Source of the DNA: Bacteroidota bacterium
GTDB taxonomy: Bacteria; Bacteroidota; Ignavibacteria; Kapaibacteriales; UBA961
Length of the DNA: 64,000 nt
Reading direction: 5' to 3'
Assembly: GCA_009919265.1 (NCBI GenBank)
Contig: RGCF01000003.1
Location: forward strand, 21,081-85,080
A program made the position numbers and the translations under genes. Numbering within the stretch: position 1 is the first letter of the stretch; every line of letters begins with the position of its first letter. Positions 17,826 to 27,845 of this stretch are shown here, piece after piece. The notes under the pieces were generated by a model that was not told the origin of the DNA, did not search any database, and saw only the letters and a program-made list of their open reading frames with translations.

Positions 17826-18325
17826 CAGAAACTAGCATCTAGATGTGATTGGAGTTGCGAAAGCTCTTTATCAGTGCCATTACCTGAGATCTTATACTTG
17901 GCTATTCCTTGAGGATCTATATGGACAACTGTAGTAACATCGTTCTTGCATGAAAAGTGATCCCATAGAAAACCTTCCCAATCCATGAGAACTGTATAAC
18001 TGTAATTCTCTTGGAATTTTCCTCTTATGAAACTCTTAAGAAAAAACGGTACAGAAGCTACATTTGCTACTGCAACAAATGTCGCTTTATTGCGATATTT
18101 TGGTTCAAGTACTTTCGTCCAATTTGGTGTCAGCTTACTTCCTGCACGATCTGCAAGAAAGAGTAAGACATGTTTCCCTCTCAATGAACTTGATTGTACT
18201 TCTTTTGCATTCTGATCTTCCATTGTAAAAGCCGGTAATTTTTGTCCTACACCACCCGCAAACAATGTGATTGAAAAAAAGATAATCAATATGTATGTAT
18301 AGAATACATGCAATAATGAAGACAT
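17825..18325 (-). CDS. Exported redoxin-like protein without a CxxC motif
   Basis: This 166-aa protein has an N-terminal hydrophobic segment (signal peptide or anchor, residues about 8-26) followed by a peroxiredoxin/YtfJ-like fold: GQKLPAFTMEDQN, then LFLADRAGSKLTPNW where redoxins carry the reactive cysteine, and later VHIDPQGIAKY. No CxxC is present; the only cysteine in the mature part (FSCKND) lies elsewhere, so it may not be a thiol oxidoreductase. The track starts at 18349; the ATG at 18325 is preferred because AGGAGG precedes it and it lies 5 nt after the talC stop. The function is unknown. Confidence 0.78.
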   Translation of the reverse strand: MSSLLHVFYTYILIIFFSITLFAGGVGQKLPAFTMEDQNAKEVQSSSLRGKHVLLFLADRAGSKLTPNWTKVLEPKYRNKATFVAVANVASVPFFLKSFIRGKFQENYSYTVLMDWEGFLWDHFSCKNDVTTVVHIDPQGIAKYKISGNGTDKELSQLQSHLDASF

Positions 18326-18329
18326 ACCT

Positions 18330-18995
18330 TTATTTTCCTCCTTTTGCACTCATCATTTTTTCATGATCTGCTATAAATGATGCAACGCCTGCATCTGTCA
18401 ATGGATGCTTCATGATTTGTTGTAAAATCTTGAAAGGAACTGTTGCAATATCTGCACCTGCTTTTGCACATTCTAATACATGAATTGGATTTCTGATGGA
18501 AGCAGCTATTATCATAGATTCCAATCCATGTCTATCCCATATCTCACAAGTTTCTTTCACAACGCTCATTCCATCGAGACCAATATCATCAAGTCTTCCA
18601 AGAAATACACTTACATATGAAGCACCAGCATTATTTGCAGCAAGAGCTTGAGTTGGCGTAAAGATTAATGTGACATTGGTTGGAATGTCTCTTTTTGATA
18701 GCTCCTTTACTGCAGATAATCCATTAGGTATCATTGGAATTTTTATTGTTGCATCTGGAAACCACTCAAGGATCTCATCTGCTTCTCTCAACATTCCTTT
18801 CGTATCAGTTGATACTACTTCAACAGAAACATGTCCCCCAATAGTTGCATGAATGTGTTTTATCAACTCTTTGACATCTAATGTTGGATCTTCCTTAGCC
18901 AGTAATGTAGGATTTGTGGTTACCCCACTTATAATTCCTGTGGAAGCCATTTGTTGAATTTCTGAAAGATTTGCTGAATCAATATATAATTCCAT
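18330..18995 (-). CDS. tal: Transaldolase, TalC/fructose-6-phosphate aldolase type
   Basis: A 221-aa small-type transaldolase. The N-terminus ELYIDSANLSEI, GVTTNPTL and the Schiff-base lysine in TIKIPM are typical of TalC/FSA proteins, as are NVTLIFTPTQA and SVFLGRLDDIG. It interconverts sugar phosphates in the non-oxidative pentose-phosphate pathway, or acts as fructose-6-phosphate aldolase; sequence alone does not decide. First gene of a three-gene minus-strand unit with a redoxin and paaD. Confidence 0.92.
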   Translation of the reverse strand: MELYIDSANLSEIQQMASTGIISGVTTNPTLLAKEDPTLDVKELIKHIHATIGGHVSVEVVSTDTKGMLREADEILEWFPDATIKIPMIPNGLSAVKELSKRDIPTNVTLIFTPTQALAANNAGASYVSVFLGRLDDIGLDGMSVVKETCEIWDRHGLESMIIAASIRNPIHVLECAKAGADIATVPFKILQQIMKHPLTDAGVASFIADHEKMMSAKGGK

Positions 18996-19026
18996 CTTGA
19001 TCCTCTTGATTTGATTATGCTAAAAA

Positions 19027-19057
19027 AAGCCCCTCAGAGAAAACCTCTGAGGGGCTT
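19027..19057. terminator. Intrinsic terminator of the giant secreted protein gene
   Basis: AAGCCCCTCAGAG and CTCTGAGGGGCTT form a perfect 13-bp stem with a 5-nt loop, followed on the minus strand by a T run. Confidence 0.93.
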
Positions 19058-19077
19058 ATGTCATCTATTGTTGATGA

Positions 19078-22000
19078 TTACTTCACAACTTGCAATGAGC
19101 GAGTTGCTACATTTTCACCGGATTTGATAACGATTTGATACATACCGGCTGCGAGACCTTCTGCAGATACTTCAAGACCATGGGTACCAGCTGATACACT
19201 GCCTTCGAAGATCGTAGAAACTACGCGACCAATCATGTCTGTGAGTTCAACACGAATAACACCTGAAGTATTGATTGTGTATTCGAAGTTTGCAACACCA
19301 GATACTGGATTTGGTCTTGCATCACTAATTGAAACTGCATTATTTGAGTTATCACCGATAACAACAGCAACTTCATCACTATAATCAAATGTTCCATCGC
19401 GATCGACCATGCGAAGACGATAAACATATGTCACACCAGTGCGAACATTGTTATCAACTGCATTGTATTCACGGCGTGAAGTTGTATTACCTGCTGCTGG
19501 AATTGTCTCGATTCTTTCGAATACAAGTTCATTTCCATTATTGATAGCTCTTTCAACTTCATACCAGCCACTGTTTTGTTCTGATGCTGTTGCCCAATCA
19601 AGAGTAACTGCTGAACCTGTGCGGCGTGCATCGAATGTAACCAATTCAACTGGAGTCACACGACCACCATTGAATTGTACATGGTCGAATGAAGCACGAA
19701 GGACTCTTTCAAGACCTGTACGTGGACCATTCTTTGCGAAGTGTCTCCAATCAGCGCCATAGAAAATAACGTTAGAAGTAGGTCCAGTTGTAGTAATACC
19801 CATGGTACTATCTTTAACAGTAACTGCTGCTTCAATATTTCTATATCTGAATGCTTGACGAGCATATCCTTTAGAGCTAGCATCTGTGTAGATCTTCATC
19901 ATTGATGGGTTTGGTACAGGATCAGTAAATGTACCATTTACAAAGCCTGTTGTTTTGATAAGCTCTGAAATTCCGCGCTCAACAAATACACCATCGATGA
20001 ATGATGCACCACCAGTAACAACTGCTGGTGTATAACCTGAAGCAAATGGTGTTGATTGTACTGCACCTGCACCTGTTCTAGAAACTTCAGTACGAAGTTG
20101 TTCACGAACAAAGTATTGATCATTTGTCGCATTCAATCCGATATGATTACCAACGATTGATTGTGATGCCATAATCAAGTTTTTCTTTGTTGCTTGAGTA
20201 CCAGATGCCAAATATCTACGGATTTGATCACGCTCTGTTCTAAGAAGACCAGCATTATCTTGTGACCAAACAACCATCTTATATGGTGTGTAATCAAATG
20301 TCTTTGCTTCCCATCCTGTTCTGTCAAAAATGTCATAACGGAATGGTCTGTTATTTGGATTATTCAATGGATCACTGAAGAATCCAAGAGTATCAAGTGC
20401 TAATCTCAAACTATCTGTATTCAAACGACCGATAGCTGCTTGAGCATAACCTGCTGTACCTGCTGGTGTAGTAATATGAGGATAACCTGTGAACTTACCA
20501 GACAAGAGGAATCTACTTGTGCTAGCTTGACGAATATAGAATCTTGATTCAGCTTGTGTTGTATCATTGAATCTATTTTCATCGCTATTAAATGTAGCAA
20601 CAAATGATCTGATCAAATAACGTGGAGTAACATTTGGACGCATTGTTGCATCAACCGCTTGGCTCATCCAAGATGGTGATGTATAACCAGCACCAAGTTG
20701 ACGCAATGTTTGAAGGTTAACACGACCGAGCATTACATCACGTGTTTCACCACCAGAAATGGTTACTGAAACTGTATTGATTGTTGTTGGTACGCCATAT
20801 GTTGGAACTGCATTACCACTATTGGCTGCATCTTCCATTGCAATTGAACCTGTCAAATTGATTGTTTGGCTCAATGTACTGTTATTGCGAACTCTTACCA
20901 TAACTGGAACTGAGTTTGTGTCAGCTGTGATGTATTCTACATCTGAGAAAATTCCGCCTGGATAAGAACATGCACCACTTCTGTAAGCTCTAGGAGATAC
21001 GATAGCCATTACCTCAACATCATTGAGATATGGTACAGCATCATATTCATCAGCTCCAATATCATAAGGATTACCTGCTGAACCTCTTATGTCACCATCG
21101 ATATCATTTGGTATTTCAGTAAGCTTTGTACCTTGATTATTGAGTAATGATCCAATTCTGGAAGCTTGACGCAAACTTACTACTGGTTCACGGCCAATTC
21201 TCTGTAATTGATCTGTTGTAGAACTGAAGAAGTTTCCAACAAAGGATTTGTCGTCTTGACCTGTCCAATTATACCATTGATCTCTTGTTTGATATTCATT
21301 CTGGCAGCTTGATAGAAGGATCTGGCTCAAAGTATCGACTTCAACAAATCTCATGAATGATCCTTGCTGTGCCCACACATTTGGAGCTGTTGAAGCAGCA
21401 GGCCAAACAGCATTATAATTTGATCTCAAACCACCATTATAAGATGGCAATAAACCAATATGGAAGAATGCTGTATTTGGATAGCCGGCAGTAATAGACG
21501 CTGTATGCAATGGTGCTGTAACAGCAACTGCATTATTCATTAAGCGTGTATTAACTGCATTCATCACTGAAATACCAATTGCAGCACCACGAACAAATGA
21601 TGCAAGAACACTTAATGAGTCATCTTGAATCAAGACTGTATTATTTGCAATTAGATCTTCACGTGTGAAATATCTACGTGCATCTTTTGTAGAGTTGAAT
21701 GAAAAACGTGGACTCAATAATGAAGCCAAGTTTATTGCATCAGAAGTTGAACCCCAACCTGTATTTCTATCTGTTGTCAATAGAATACCTGTTCTGTGCA
21801 TTACAAGATTTCTTGCAAGTGCACCACCATAAGTAATGATACCTCTACGCAAGTCGAAAATAACATTACCAATAATCTTGGTACGTTCTGGCACATTAGG
21901 TTGTAAAACATTTTCGAGAATACCTGTCTGTGAGAAGTTATTCTGGCTTTGATTTACGAGAATACCTCTTGTGTGAGTATATCCACGAATATCATTGATT

Positions 22001-24879
22001 TCATTATAACTAATCTCTGTGTTGATATTATTATATCCCAACACTGATGATGTTGTATCAGTTGGTAAACCTGCTTCAATACCTGATGTTTCATCAAAGA
22101 AGAATGTGCTAGGTACTGTTGCTGTAGGGCTTGATAATGCAAAATATGAACCGGCAACATTATAAATCTTGTTGCGAGAAATCTTTGCACCATCTTCATA
22201 TCCAATAAACACCCCTGTACGTCCAACTTTGGAAATAATATTTCCAGAAATTTCAGTTCCTGAGTTATAGTAACGTACAAGCTTATTTCTTTCTTTCAAC
22301 ACACCAATACCTAGAGAAAGAACACCAATACCAAAACCTGTGATTTCATTGTTCTGGATTTTGTTTTCTTTATTTCCGCGATAAGTAATATTGTTTTCTA
22401 CCAATACTGTATCTAAACCTGAACGGTTTTGACCATACTGATCTGCAGGTGGAAGGTTTCTTTGAACAATACCTGCACTAAAGAATTGGGCTGGTATAAC
22501 ACTTGCATTTGAGTCAGGTGCAAACAATAAGTTTGATTGATCAATCGCAATTCTTGGAATAACAGACCAGAATTCTGTTTCTGGAGCTGAAGGATCCATT
22601 TCAATCAAGCAATTCTTGATTGTTGTATTGTATGTTCTACCACCCATGTATACAACTGCTTTTCTATTTGCAGGTGTTTTGAGTCTCAAACGAAGTGATT
22701 TTTGTGGACCACCATCGAATGTAATATAGCCTGGGTAATTAGCATTTGCTTTTGTTGGGAATTCACGATATACAGCATTTGTATTCCATGGGCTTGATGA
22801 ACGGCCGAATTGAATACCAACACCATTTGGACTGTTCAATTGAATTGTAACACCGGCACGAAGAAGACCAACAGATGTTGAATCTGGGGTAAAACGTACA
22901 GGTGCAGTTGGGCCAACACCAATCATGTTCGTTGTCAAATCAAGTGCAGGCTCCAATGGATCTGTACCTGAAACTGCATAGAATGCATCGGTGAACATAA
23001 ATGTTACAGGACCAGAAACGCCTCTTGCATACAATGCATCAACAGCCGCTTTGATCGTTGTAAAGTTTTGATAACCTTGCTTAGGTACTGTACCGATGGT
23101 ATATGTACCATTCAATCTTTCATTGATTGTAAATGTGTAGCAACTCTTATTGTTTGCTCCATATTGGTCACCGGAAGCGAGTGTTTCAATACAGATTTCC
23201 AATGTACCAGTAGTTGCTGGAATAAACTCTTCAAAGTATGCTGGGAAAATATTGTAAGAACCACTTGGTACTTCAACATTTGTTGTTGACTGAGCAATGA
23301 TATTGCCATTCAATTTCGCTGTCATTTGAACAGGAATTTCGTCAACATTCAAACCATTGTTTGCAATAACTGCAACTGGTCTGATTGGACGACCTGTATA
23401 ATAGACATTTGACTGAGAAGGACTGATAAGCGAACGAGCTTCAAAGTCATTCAAGTACCACATACGGAACTTGTAACCACAATCTGTCGCTGGAATTCTG
23501 TCATTGCCTGGTTGCTGATCAATTGCAAATTGAGAATCTTCTGTTTCAAGCAGTTTTGCTTTAACAACGATACAGAATGAGTCTGGTGCCGGTGGTGTAA
23601 ATTGTGTTGGGAACAACACTTCATCAACAGCTGATGTCAAAATACCACCAACTGGCAATCCACCACCTTGATCTGTACTACGCTCAACACTATCTGTTTT
23701 AACAATCGCCTGAGTCATAGCATTGCGAATTTCATAGAATGCTCTATAACGAGTTATCGCTTTCAAACCCACATTCATGAATCGTGCACGAATTGGTGCC
23801 GAACCTAAATATGCTTGTCTTCTTGCTGGAAGCGGAGATTCTATGCTCGATACAGTAATATCTCGATTTACCGCAATGTTAAACGGATATTCAAGATTCT
23901 GAGTTGAGATAACATTGGTACCATTCAATAATTCATGAATGATAACCACCTTATAAGTTCCTCCAATTGCACCAACAGTTGTGAATGTACCTGTTGAACC
24001 CGAAGCCATAAGACCTGATGCAGATTGCGCAGGATATGTGATACTACCTGCACCTGCAGTTACTGGAATAACTTTTGATGCTGGATTTGCAGGATCACGC
24101 ATTTCATACATCACAGTACCGGCATTATAACCAGCAACATTGACTGCCTGAATTGCATATGAAAAACGCTGTGAAAATCCTGAACCACTTACTCTATCAA
24201 TAAGAACAGATGGTTTTGGGAATGCTGCACTTGAACCGTCAAAAGTCTGACCTACTTCAAGAACCACAGGATTTGCTGTGATGCCTGGGAAGTTTGATCC
24301 ACCTGGCCATGCATTTGTGATACTACCACTGATGATCTGAATATTATAATCCTCGGATTCACCTTCATTGGTAACCGTAGGAGTACATGGATCAATGTTA
24401 ACACCAGCTGTTGCATAACCAACGCGAACACGAATTCTCCATGTACCGGCAACCGCATTACCTGGAATTGTAACAGTTCCTGAAACAGTTGTCCCAGCTG
24501 CCAATGTACCAGTTGATGCATAGAATCGCTCTGTTGTTTCGAATACACCATTACCGTTAAAGTCAGCCCAAGCTGCTAAACCTTCTGGATATGAAGGAGT
24601 AATGGTAATTGAATAGTTGTAAGTCTGGCCCGCAATAGTAGATGCAGTAAGAGTATTAAAATATGAATACCCTTGGCCATTCAAGTTGTTACAACCACTG
24701 TTATTGTTAGCAATGTTTGCAAAAGAAAAGCTCTGAACATAGTCAGCATAAATACAACCTGATGCATTCTGTGGAATACAATAGGATTGTGCTTTCAATT
24801 CTGATGCACCGCTAAATACCGAGAGCAAGCTTACTACTGCAAGCCCCAGCGGCAAAAACAATCGTTTCATTCGGTTCAT
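19078..24879 (-). CDS. Giant T9SS-secreted protein with GEVED, parallel beta-helix and GATase-like regions
   Basis: A 1,933-aa exported protein. The signal peptide (about residues 1-31, ending LKAQ) is followed by a GEVED-type domain (WADFNGNGVFE and NEGESEDYNI, to about 180). Ig-like regions follow. A long right-handed parallel beta-helix comes next (about 590-1250) with repeated N-x-I and G-I/V steps such as NEITGFGIGVLS and NIISKVGRTGVFIG. A region resembling a GATase-like fold lies near 1530-1740, and a T9SS type-A sorting domain closes the protein (ARPNPVSG ... GMYQIVIKSG). Beta-helices often bind or cleave polysaccharides, but no catalytic site is evident. It stands alone between a hairpin-bearing upstream region and a strong terminator. 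Confidence 0.88.
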   Translation of the reverse strand: MNRMKRLFLPLGLAVVSLLSVFSGASELKAQSYCIPQNASGCIYADYVQSFSFANIANNNSGCNNLNGQGYSYFNTLTASTIAGQTYNYSITITPSYPEGLAAWADFNGNGVFETTERFYASTGTLAAGTTVSGTVTIPGNAVAGTWRIRVRVGYATAGVNIDPCTPTVTNEGESEDYNIQIISGSITNAWPGGSNFPGITANPVVLEVGQTFDGSSAAFPKPSVLIDRVSGSGFSQRFSYAIQAVNVAGYNAGTVMYEMRDPANPASKVIPVTAGAGSITYPAQSASGLMASGSTGTFTTVGAIGGTYKVVIIHELLNGTNVISTQNLEYPFNIAVNRDITVSSIESPLPARRQAYLGSAPIRARFMNVGLKAITRYRAFYEIRNAMTQAIVKTDSVERSTDQGGGLPVGGILTSAVDEVLFPTQFTPPAPDSFCIVVKAKLLETEDSQFAIDQQPGNDRIPATDCGYKFRMWYLNDFEARSLISPSQSNVYYTGRPIRPVAVIANNGLNVDEIPVQMTAKLNGNIIAQSTTNVEVPSGSYNIFPAYFEEFIPATTGTLEICIETLASGDQYGANNKSCYTFTINERLNGTYTIGTVPKQGYQNFTTIKAAVDALYARGVSGPVTFMFTDAFYAVSGTDPLEPALDLTTNMIGVGPTAPVRFTPDSTSVGLLRAGVTIQLNSPNGVGIQFGRSSSPWNTNAVYREFPTKANANYPGYITFDGGPQKSLRLRLKTPANRKAVVYMGGRTYNTTIKNCLIEMDPSAPETEFWSVIPRIAIDQSNLLFAPDSNASVIPAQFFSAGIVQRNLPPADQYGQNRSGLDTVLVENNITYRGNKENKIQNNEITGFGIGVLSLGIGVLKERNKLVRYYNSGTEISGNIISKVGRTGVFIGYEDGAKISRNKIYNVAGSYFALSSPTATVPSTFFFDETSGIEAGLPTDTTSSVLGYNNINTEISYNEINDIRGYTHTRGILVNQSQNNFSQTGILENVLQPNVPERTKIIGNVIFDLRRGIITYGGALARNLVMHRTGILLTTDRNTGWGSTSDAINLASLLSPRFSFNSTKDARRYFTREDLIANNTVLIQDDSLSVLASFVRGAAIGISVMNAVNTRLMNNAVAVTAPLHTASITAGYPNTAFFHIGLLPSYNGGLRSNYNAVWPAASTAPNVWAQQGSFMRFVEVDTLSQILLSSCQNEYQTRDQWYNWTGQDDKSFVGNFFSSTTDQLQRIGREPVVSLRQASRIGSLLNNQGTKLTEIPNDIDGDIRGSAGNPYDIGADEYDAVPYLNDVEVMAIVSPRAYRSGACSYPGGIFSDVEYITADTNSVPVMVRVRNNSTLSQTINLTGSIAMEDAANSGNAVPTYGVPTTINTVSVTISGGETRDVMLGRVNLQTLRQLGAGYTSPSWMSQAVDATMRPNVTPRYLIRSFVATFNSDENRFNDTTQAESRFYIRQASTSRFLLSGKFTGYPHITTPAGTAGYAQAAIGRLNTDSLRLALDTLGFFSDPLNNPNNRPFRYDIFDRTGWEAKTFDYTPYKMVVWSQDNAGLLRTERDQIRRYLASGTQATKKNLIMASQSIVGNHIGLNATNDQYFVREQLRTEVSRTGAGAVQSTPFASGYTPAVVTGGASFIDGVFVERGISELIKTTGFVNGTFTDPVPNPSMMKIYTDASSKGYARQAFRYRNIEAAVTVKDSTMGITTTGPTSNVIFYGADWRHFAKNGPRTGLERVLRASFDHVQFNGGRVTPVELVTFDARRTGSAVTLDWATASEQNSGWYEVERAINNGNELVFERIETIPAAGNTTSRREYNAVDNNVRTGVTYVYRLRMVDRDGTFDYSDEVAVVIGDNSNNAVSISDARPNPVSGVANFEYTINTSGVIRVELTDMIGRVVSTIFEGSVSAGTHGLEVSAEGLAAGMYQIVIKSGENVATRSLQVVK

Positions 24880-25206
24880 ATGAACACCCGATGAATTGTG
24901 TAATAAATAGTAAATATTGAAAATAAGTTTTCAGTTTTCAAGCATCATTGAGTCAGAAATCCTAATAATTCAGGATTTTTTCCTCAATGATAGTTCTGAC
25001 AAATCTAGCCAAGTCCTTAAATTTCATAGAATTAAGTGCTTGACTGTAGAATAGCCAGCAAAAAATGCATAGAGTGGTAACACTCCAATAAACTAAAATA
25101 GGTAAAACAGTATATTCTGACAAGAAAAAAATTATCAACATTGAATCAAATCAATGATTGAATACCAAGTGCCATTTCTTGTAATGATTACCTAGAATGT
25201 AGGTTG
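24880..25206. other. Intergenic region upstream of the giant secreted protein gene
   Basis: This 327-bp gap contains a long interrupted hairpin and presumably the promoter of the 19078-24879 gene, although I find no convincing TTTG/TAnnTTTG pair. No coding potential is evident. Confidence 0.5.
24944..24991. repeat. Nested 48-bp inverted repeat
   Basis: Outer arms ATCATTGAG and CTCAATGAT (9 bp) enclose inner arms AAATCCT and AGGATTT (7 bp) with an 8-nt loop. It lies 65 nt upstream of the giant gene and downstream of the flavin reductase operon. It could end that operon, though no clean T-tract follows the outer stem, or regulate the giant gene's leader. Confidence 0.6.
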
Positions 25207-26100
25207 TCACATACCCAATTCAACCAACAAGCGCCATGCCAAATCCGTGTGATTGGCTTTCAATAATTGTGCAATAATCTCCACCAACTGATCATTATTG
25301 GGGTTTTTTTGAAAAATCCCCATTTTAGTACATTCATCGAATGCCTCTAGTTTAAGCGCTTCATTTTTTTGGGGGATTTCTTTCACTCCCGCCAATGTAG
25401 CCAAATCTGCCCCTGTTAATACTGGACTTTCCTTGATGAAGGTAGGAAGTGCATCAATACCTATTCCATTCCATTTTGGCTTATATACTTCAAAAATGGC
25501 ATCTCCAAATGCTCGACAATAATAATCATACCCCATTCTTGCCACCAAATCCAACCGTTGTGGATCCATGCGTTCATCTTTGAACATGCCTTCTTTGATA
25601 TGCATTTTTACCACTTCCAATAGCATGATATTTCCATTTCCACCTCGATCACGCATAAGTGCAATGGATTCAACAAGCTTACATTCCAGTTGAAATGGTG
25701 ATTCTTTGACCCTATATGGCTTTACGATAACAGATTCTAATGTATGAAGCCCAGACTTGACAAATTCATCTATGTCCGGTGCAAATTCACATGAAGCCAA
25801 ACTTATTTGCTCTGTCATGGCATAGGTTACCGCATTAATGGTGCATTCACCAGTTTCGATGATATTGGTATATGTATCTTTGATTTTACCTGTTGCCGCT
25901 GATATTGCAGGGCCTATGGCCACTATCGGAGGATTTGAGGCATAGGCATTGAAAAAACTATATGGAGAAAGATTAGGAATGCCTTCTTTTGAAATGGTGC
26001 TTACAAGTGCTATTGGCCTCGGCGCCACTCCACTCAGCAACAATTGATGCATATCTCTATTGGGAATTTGTCCCGGAGTTATTTCTCTGTAATCACTCAT
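25207..26100 (-). CDS. Flavin reductase-like (FMN-binding) family protein
   Basis: A 297-aa protein with the split-barrel FMN-binding domain of the flavin reductase family in its first 200 residues: SGVAPRPIALVST, then NLSPYSFFNAYASNPP and the TGECTINAV segment. About 90 further residues with little recognisable similarity follow. Such proteins bind FMN and reduce it, or act in small-molecule redox steps; substrates vary. It overlaps ymdB by 8 nt, so the two are co-translated. The specific role is unknown. Confidence 0.85.
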   Translation of the reverse strand: MSDYREITPGQIPNRDMHQLLLSGVAPRPIALVSTISKEGIPNLSPYSFFNAYASNPPIVAIGPAISAATGKIKDTYTNIIETGECTINAVTYAMTEQISLASCEFAPDIDEFVKSGLHTLESVIVKPYRVKESPFQLECKLVESIALMRDRGGNGNIMLLEVVKMHIKEGMFKDERMDPQRLDLVARMGYDYYCRAFGDAIFEVYKPKWNGIGIDALPTFIKESPVLTGADLATLAGVKEIPQKNEALKLEAFDECTKMGIFQKNPNNDQLVEIIAQLLKANHTDLAWRLLVELGM

Positions 26101-26905
26101 GAATGGTGCGTCTCATTTGAGGATACATAAACGGTTCAACACTTTCTGATTTACCAGTAGTCTTATCTACTTTAACCACGATGCCACATATTTTGGCATC
26201 ATGTTCTGCCATTTCGTATTTGTGCGCTGTTTGAAGCAAGAGTCGTTTTAATGCAATCTCTTTGCTCATGCCCAATACAGAATCATAAGGACCAGTCATT
26301 CCCACATCGGAGATATATGCTGTGCCTTTAGGCAATATGGTTGCATCCGCAGTTTGTATATGTGTATGCGTACCCAATACTGCACTTACCCGTCCATCAA
26401 CATGCCATCCCATAGAAATCTTTTCAGCCGTTGCATCTGCATGAAAATCCATGATGATGATAGGAGTACGCTCACTCAGTTTTGCAATTGCATGGTCTGC
26501 TCCACGAAATGGACAATCAATGCTTTGCATATATGTACGGCCTTGCAATTGCAGAACACCTACCGGAGGTAGATGAGGTAATTCAATGATTGTCATTCCT
26601 TTTCCTGCATTACCAGGAGGATAATTATAGGGTCTCAGAACCATCGGATTGGAAGCTAGTAATGGACGAGACTGCCAATTCTCCCAAATATGATTGCCGG
26701 TCGTGATTACATGCGCACCTAGTTCAAACAATTCAGTGGTTTCCTTTTCAGTAACGCCTTTTCCATTGCAAATATTCTCGCCATTGAGAATGACGATGTC
26801 TGCCTGATATTTGTCAATGAAACTTTTGAGAAACATGCGAACAGCATTCATGCCGGGATTACCGACGATGTCGCCAATGAACAGAACTGTAAGTGTTTGT
26901 GACAT
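26093..26905 (-). CDS. ymdB: YmdB-family metallophosphoesterase (TIGR00282)
   Basis: A 270-aa calcineurin-like phosphoesterase of the YmdB family, which hydrolyses 2',3'-cyclic nucleotides in Bacillus. Metal-binding motifs are visible: FIGDIVGNPG at the N-terminus, NGENICNGKG, TTGNHIW, MDFHADATAEK and GTHTHIQTAD. The track starts at 26941, but the family's N-terminus fits MSQTLTVLFIGD at 26905. In Firmicutes ymdB often neighbours rny; here rny is about 8 kb away. Confidence 0.92.
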   Translation of the reverse strand: MSQTLTVLFIGDIVGNPGMNAVRMFLKSFIDKYQADIVILNGENICNGKGVTEKETTELFELGAHVITTGNHIWENWQSRPLLASNPMVLRPYNYPPGNAGKGMTIIELPHLPPVGVLQLQGRTYMQSIDCPFRGADHAIAKLSERTPIIIMDFHADATAEKISMGWHVDGRVSAVLGTHTHIQTADATILPKGTAYISDVGMTGPYDSVLGMSKEIALKRLLLQTAHKYEMAEHDAKICGIVVKVDKTTGKSESVEPFMYPQMRRTIHE

Positions 26906-26989
26906 GAGTAAACAATAACATAGATGGGTAGATGATTGCAAATTACGGAAATCAATCTCATATCCCGTCTAAATTCAGGCTAGAGTCAA

Positions 26990-26997
26990 TATCTTTG
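26990..26997 (+). promoter_or_regulatory. Putative -7 promoter box of the eamA-ldcA operon
   Basis: TATCTTTG matches TAnnTTTG exactly, 20 nt before the first start codon of a five-gene run. No clear -33 TTTG is present. Confidence 0.35.
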
Positions 26998-27017
26998 TTG
27001 AAAAAAAATAATCATAT

Positions 27018-27845
27018 ATGACGCATAGACAATCGATACTCTACCTCTTGATTACTGCTTTGCTTTGGAGCATGGGTGGACTGCTCATCAAATCAATTGA
27101 TGCACATCCTTTTGCAATTGCAGGTGGGAGAAGCATTATTGCAGGATTCGTCTTGTGGATATACTTGAGAAAACCACGGATTACATGTTCACTGCCACAA
27201 GTAATGGGTGCATTCATGTATGCACTCACTGTGATATTGTTTGTTCTCGCTAATAAAATGACAAGCTCTGCCAATGCGATTTTACTTCAATATACAGGAC
27301 CGATTTGGGTTGCTCTTTTCTCAGGACTAATTCTGAAAGAGCGAGTAAAAACAATCGACTGGATTGCAATCTTTGCAGTTATCATTGGCATGAGTCTCTT
27401 CTTCATGGATGAGTTAACAATATCCGGAATGAATGGAAATATCATTGCTATTTGTTCTGGTTTTGCATTTGCTGGTTTGGCAATTACATTGCGCATGCAA
27501 AAAGATGATTCACCCTTTGAATCCATTTTACTCGGAAATATCCTTACAGGTGTATTTGGATCATATTGGATCATGGAGTCCATGCCATTAAGTAATGAAT
27601 CAATCATTGGTTTATTATTACTTGGAATCCTACAATTGGGCATCCCATATATTCTCTATGCCAAAGCCATACAATATGTCACTGCACTCGAGTCCATATT
27701 AATTCCTGTTCTCGAACCATTGATGAACCCACTATGGGTATTCTTGGTTGCAGGAGAAATTCCAGGTAATGGTGCATTCATCGGTGGAACAATCGTATTA
27801 CTTGCAATTGTGTTCAGAAGCATCATGAGCCAAAAAACATCATGA
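27018..27845 (+). CDS. EamA/DMT-family transporter
   Basis: A 275-aa protein with ten predicted transmembrane helices in two EamA repeats. Each repeat ends with the usual proline/glycine-rich helix (YTGPIWVALFSGLILKE near residue 97 and LEPLMNPLWVFLVAGE near 240). The family exports or imports small metabolites such as amino acids; the substrate is unknown. It opens a plus-strand operon whose next gene overlaps by the ATGA arrangement. Confidence 0.9.
   Translation: MTHRQSILYLLITALLWSMGGLLIKSIDAHPFAIAGGRSIIAGFVLWIYLRKPRITCSLPQVMGAFMYALTVILFVLANKMTSSANAILLQYTGPIWVALFSGLILKERVKTIDWIAIFAVIIGMSLFFMDELTISGMNGNIIAICSGFAFAGLAITLRMQKDDSPFESILLGNILTGVFGSYWIMESMPLSNESIIGLLLLGILQLGIPYILYAKAIQYVTALESILIPVLEPLMNPLWVFLVAGEIPGNGAFIGGTIVLLAIVFRSIMSQKTS

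Noticed and set aside
19078-24879. Repeat-rich secreted gene as a CRISPR or tandem-repeat array
   Set aside because: The repetition is at the level of protein structure (beta-helix coils), not of identical DNA units.
25207-26905. Defence-type or toxin-antitoxin pair made of flavin reductase and YmdB
   Set aside because: Both are ordinary housekeeping-type families; the 8-nt overlap only shows co-translation.
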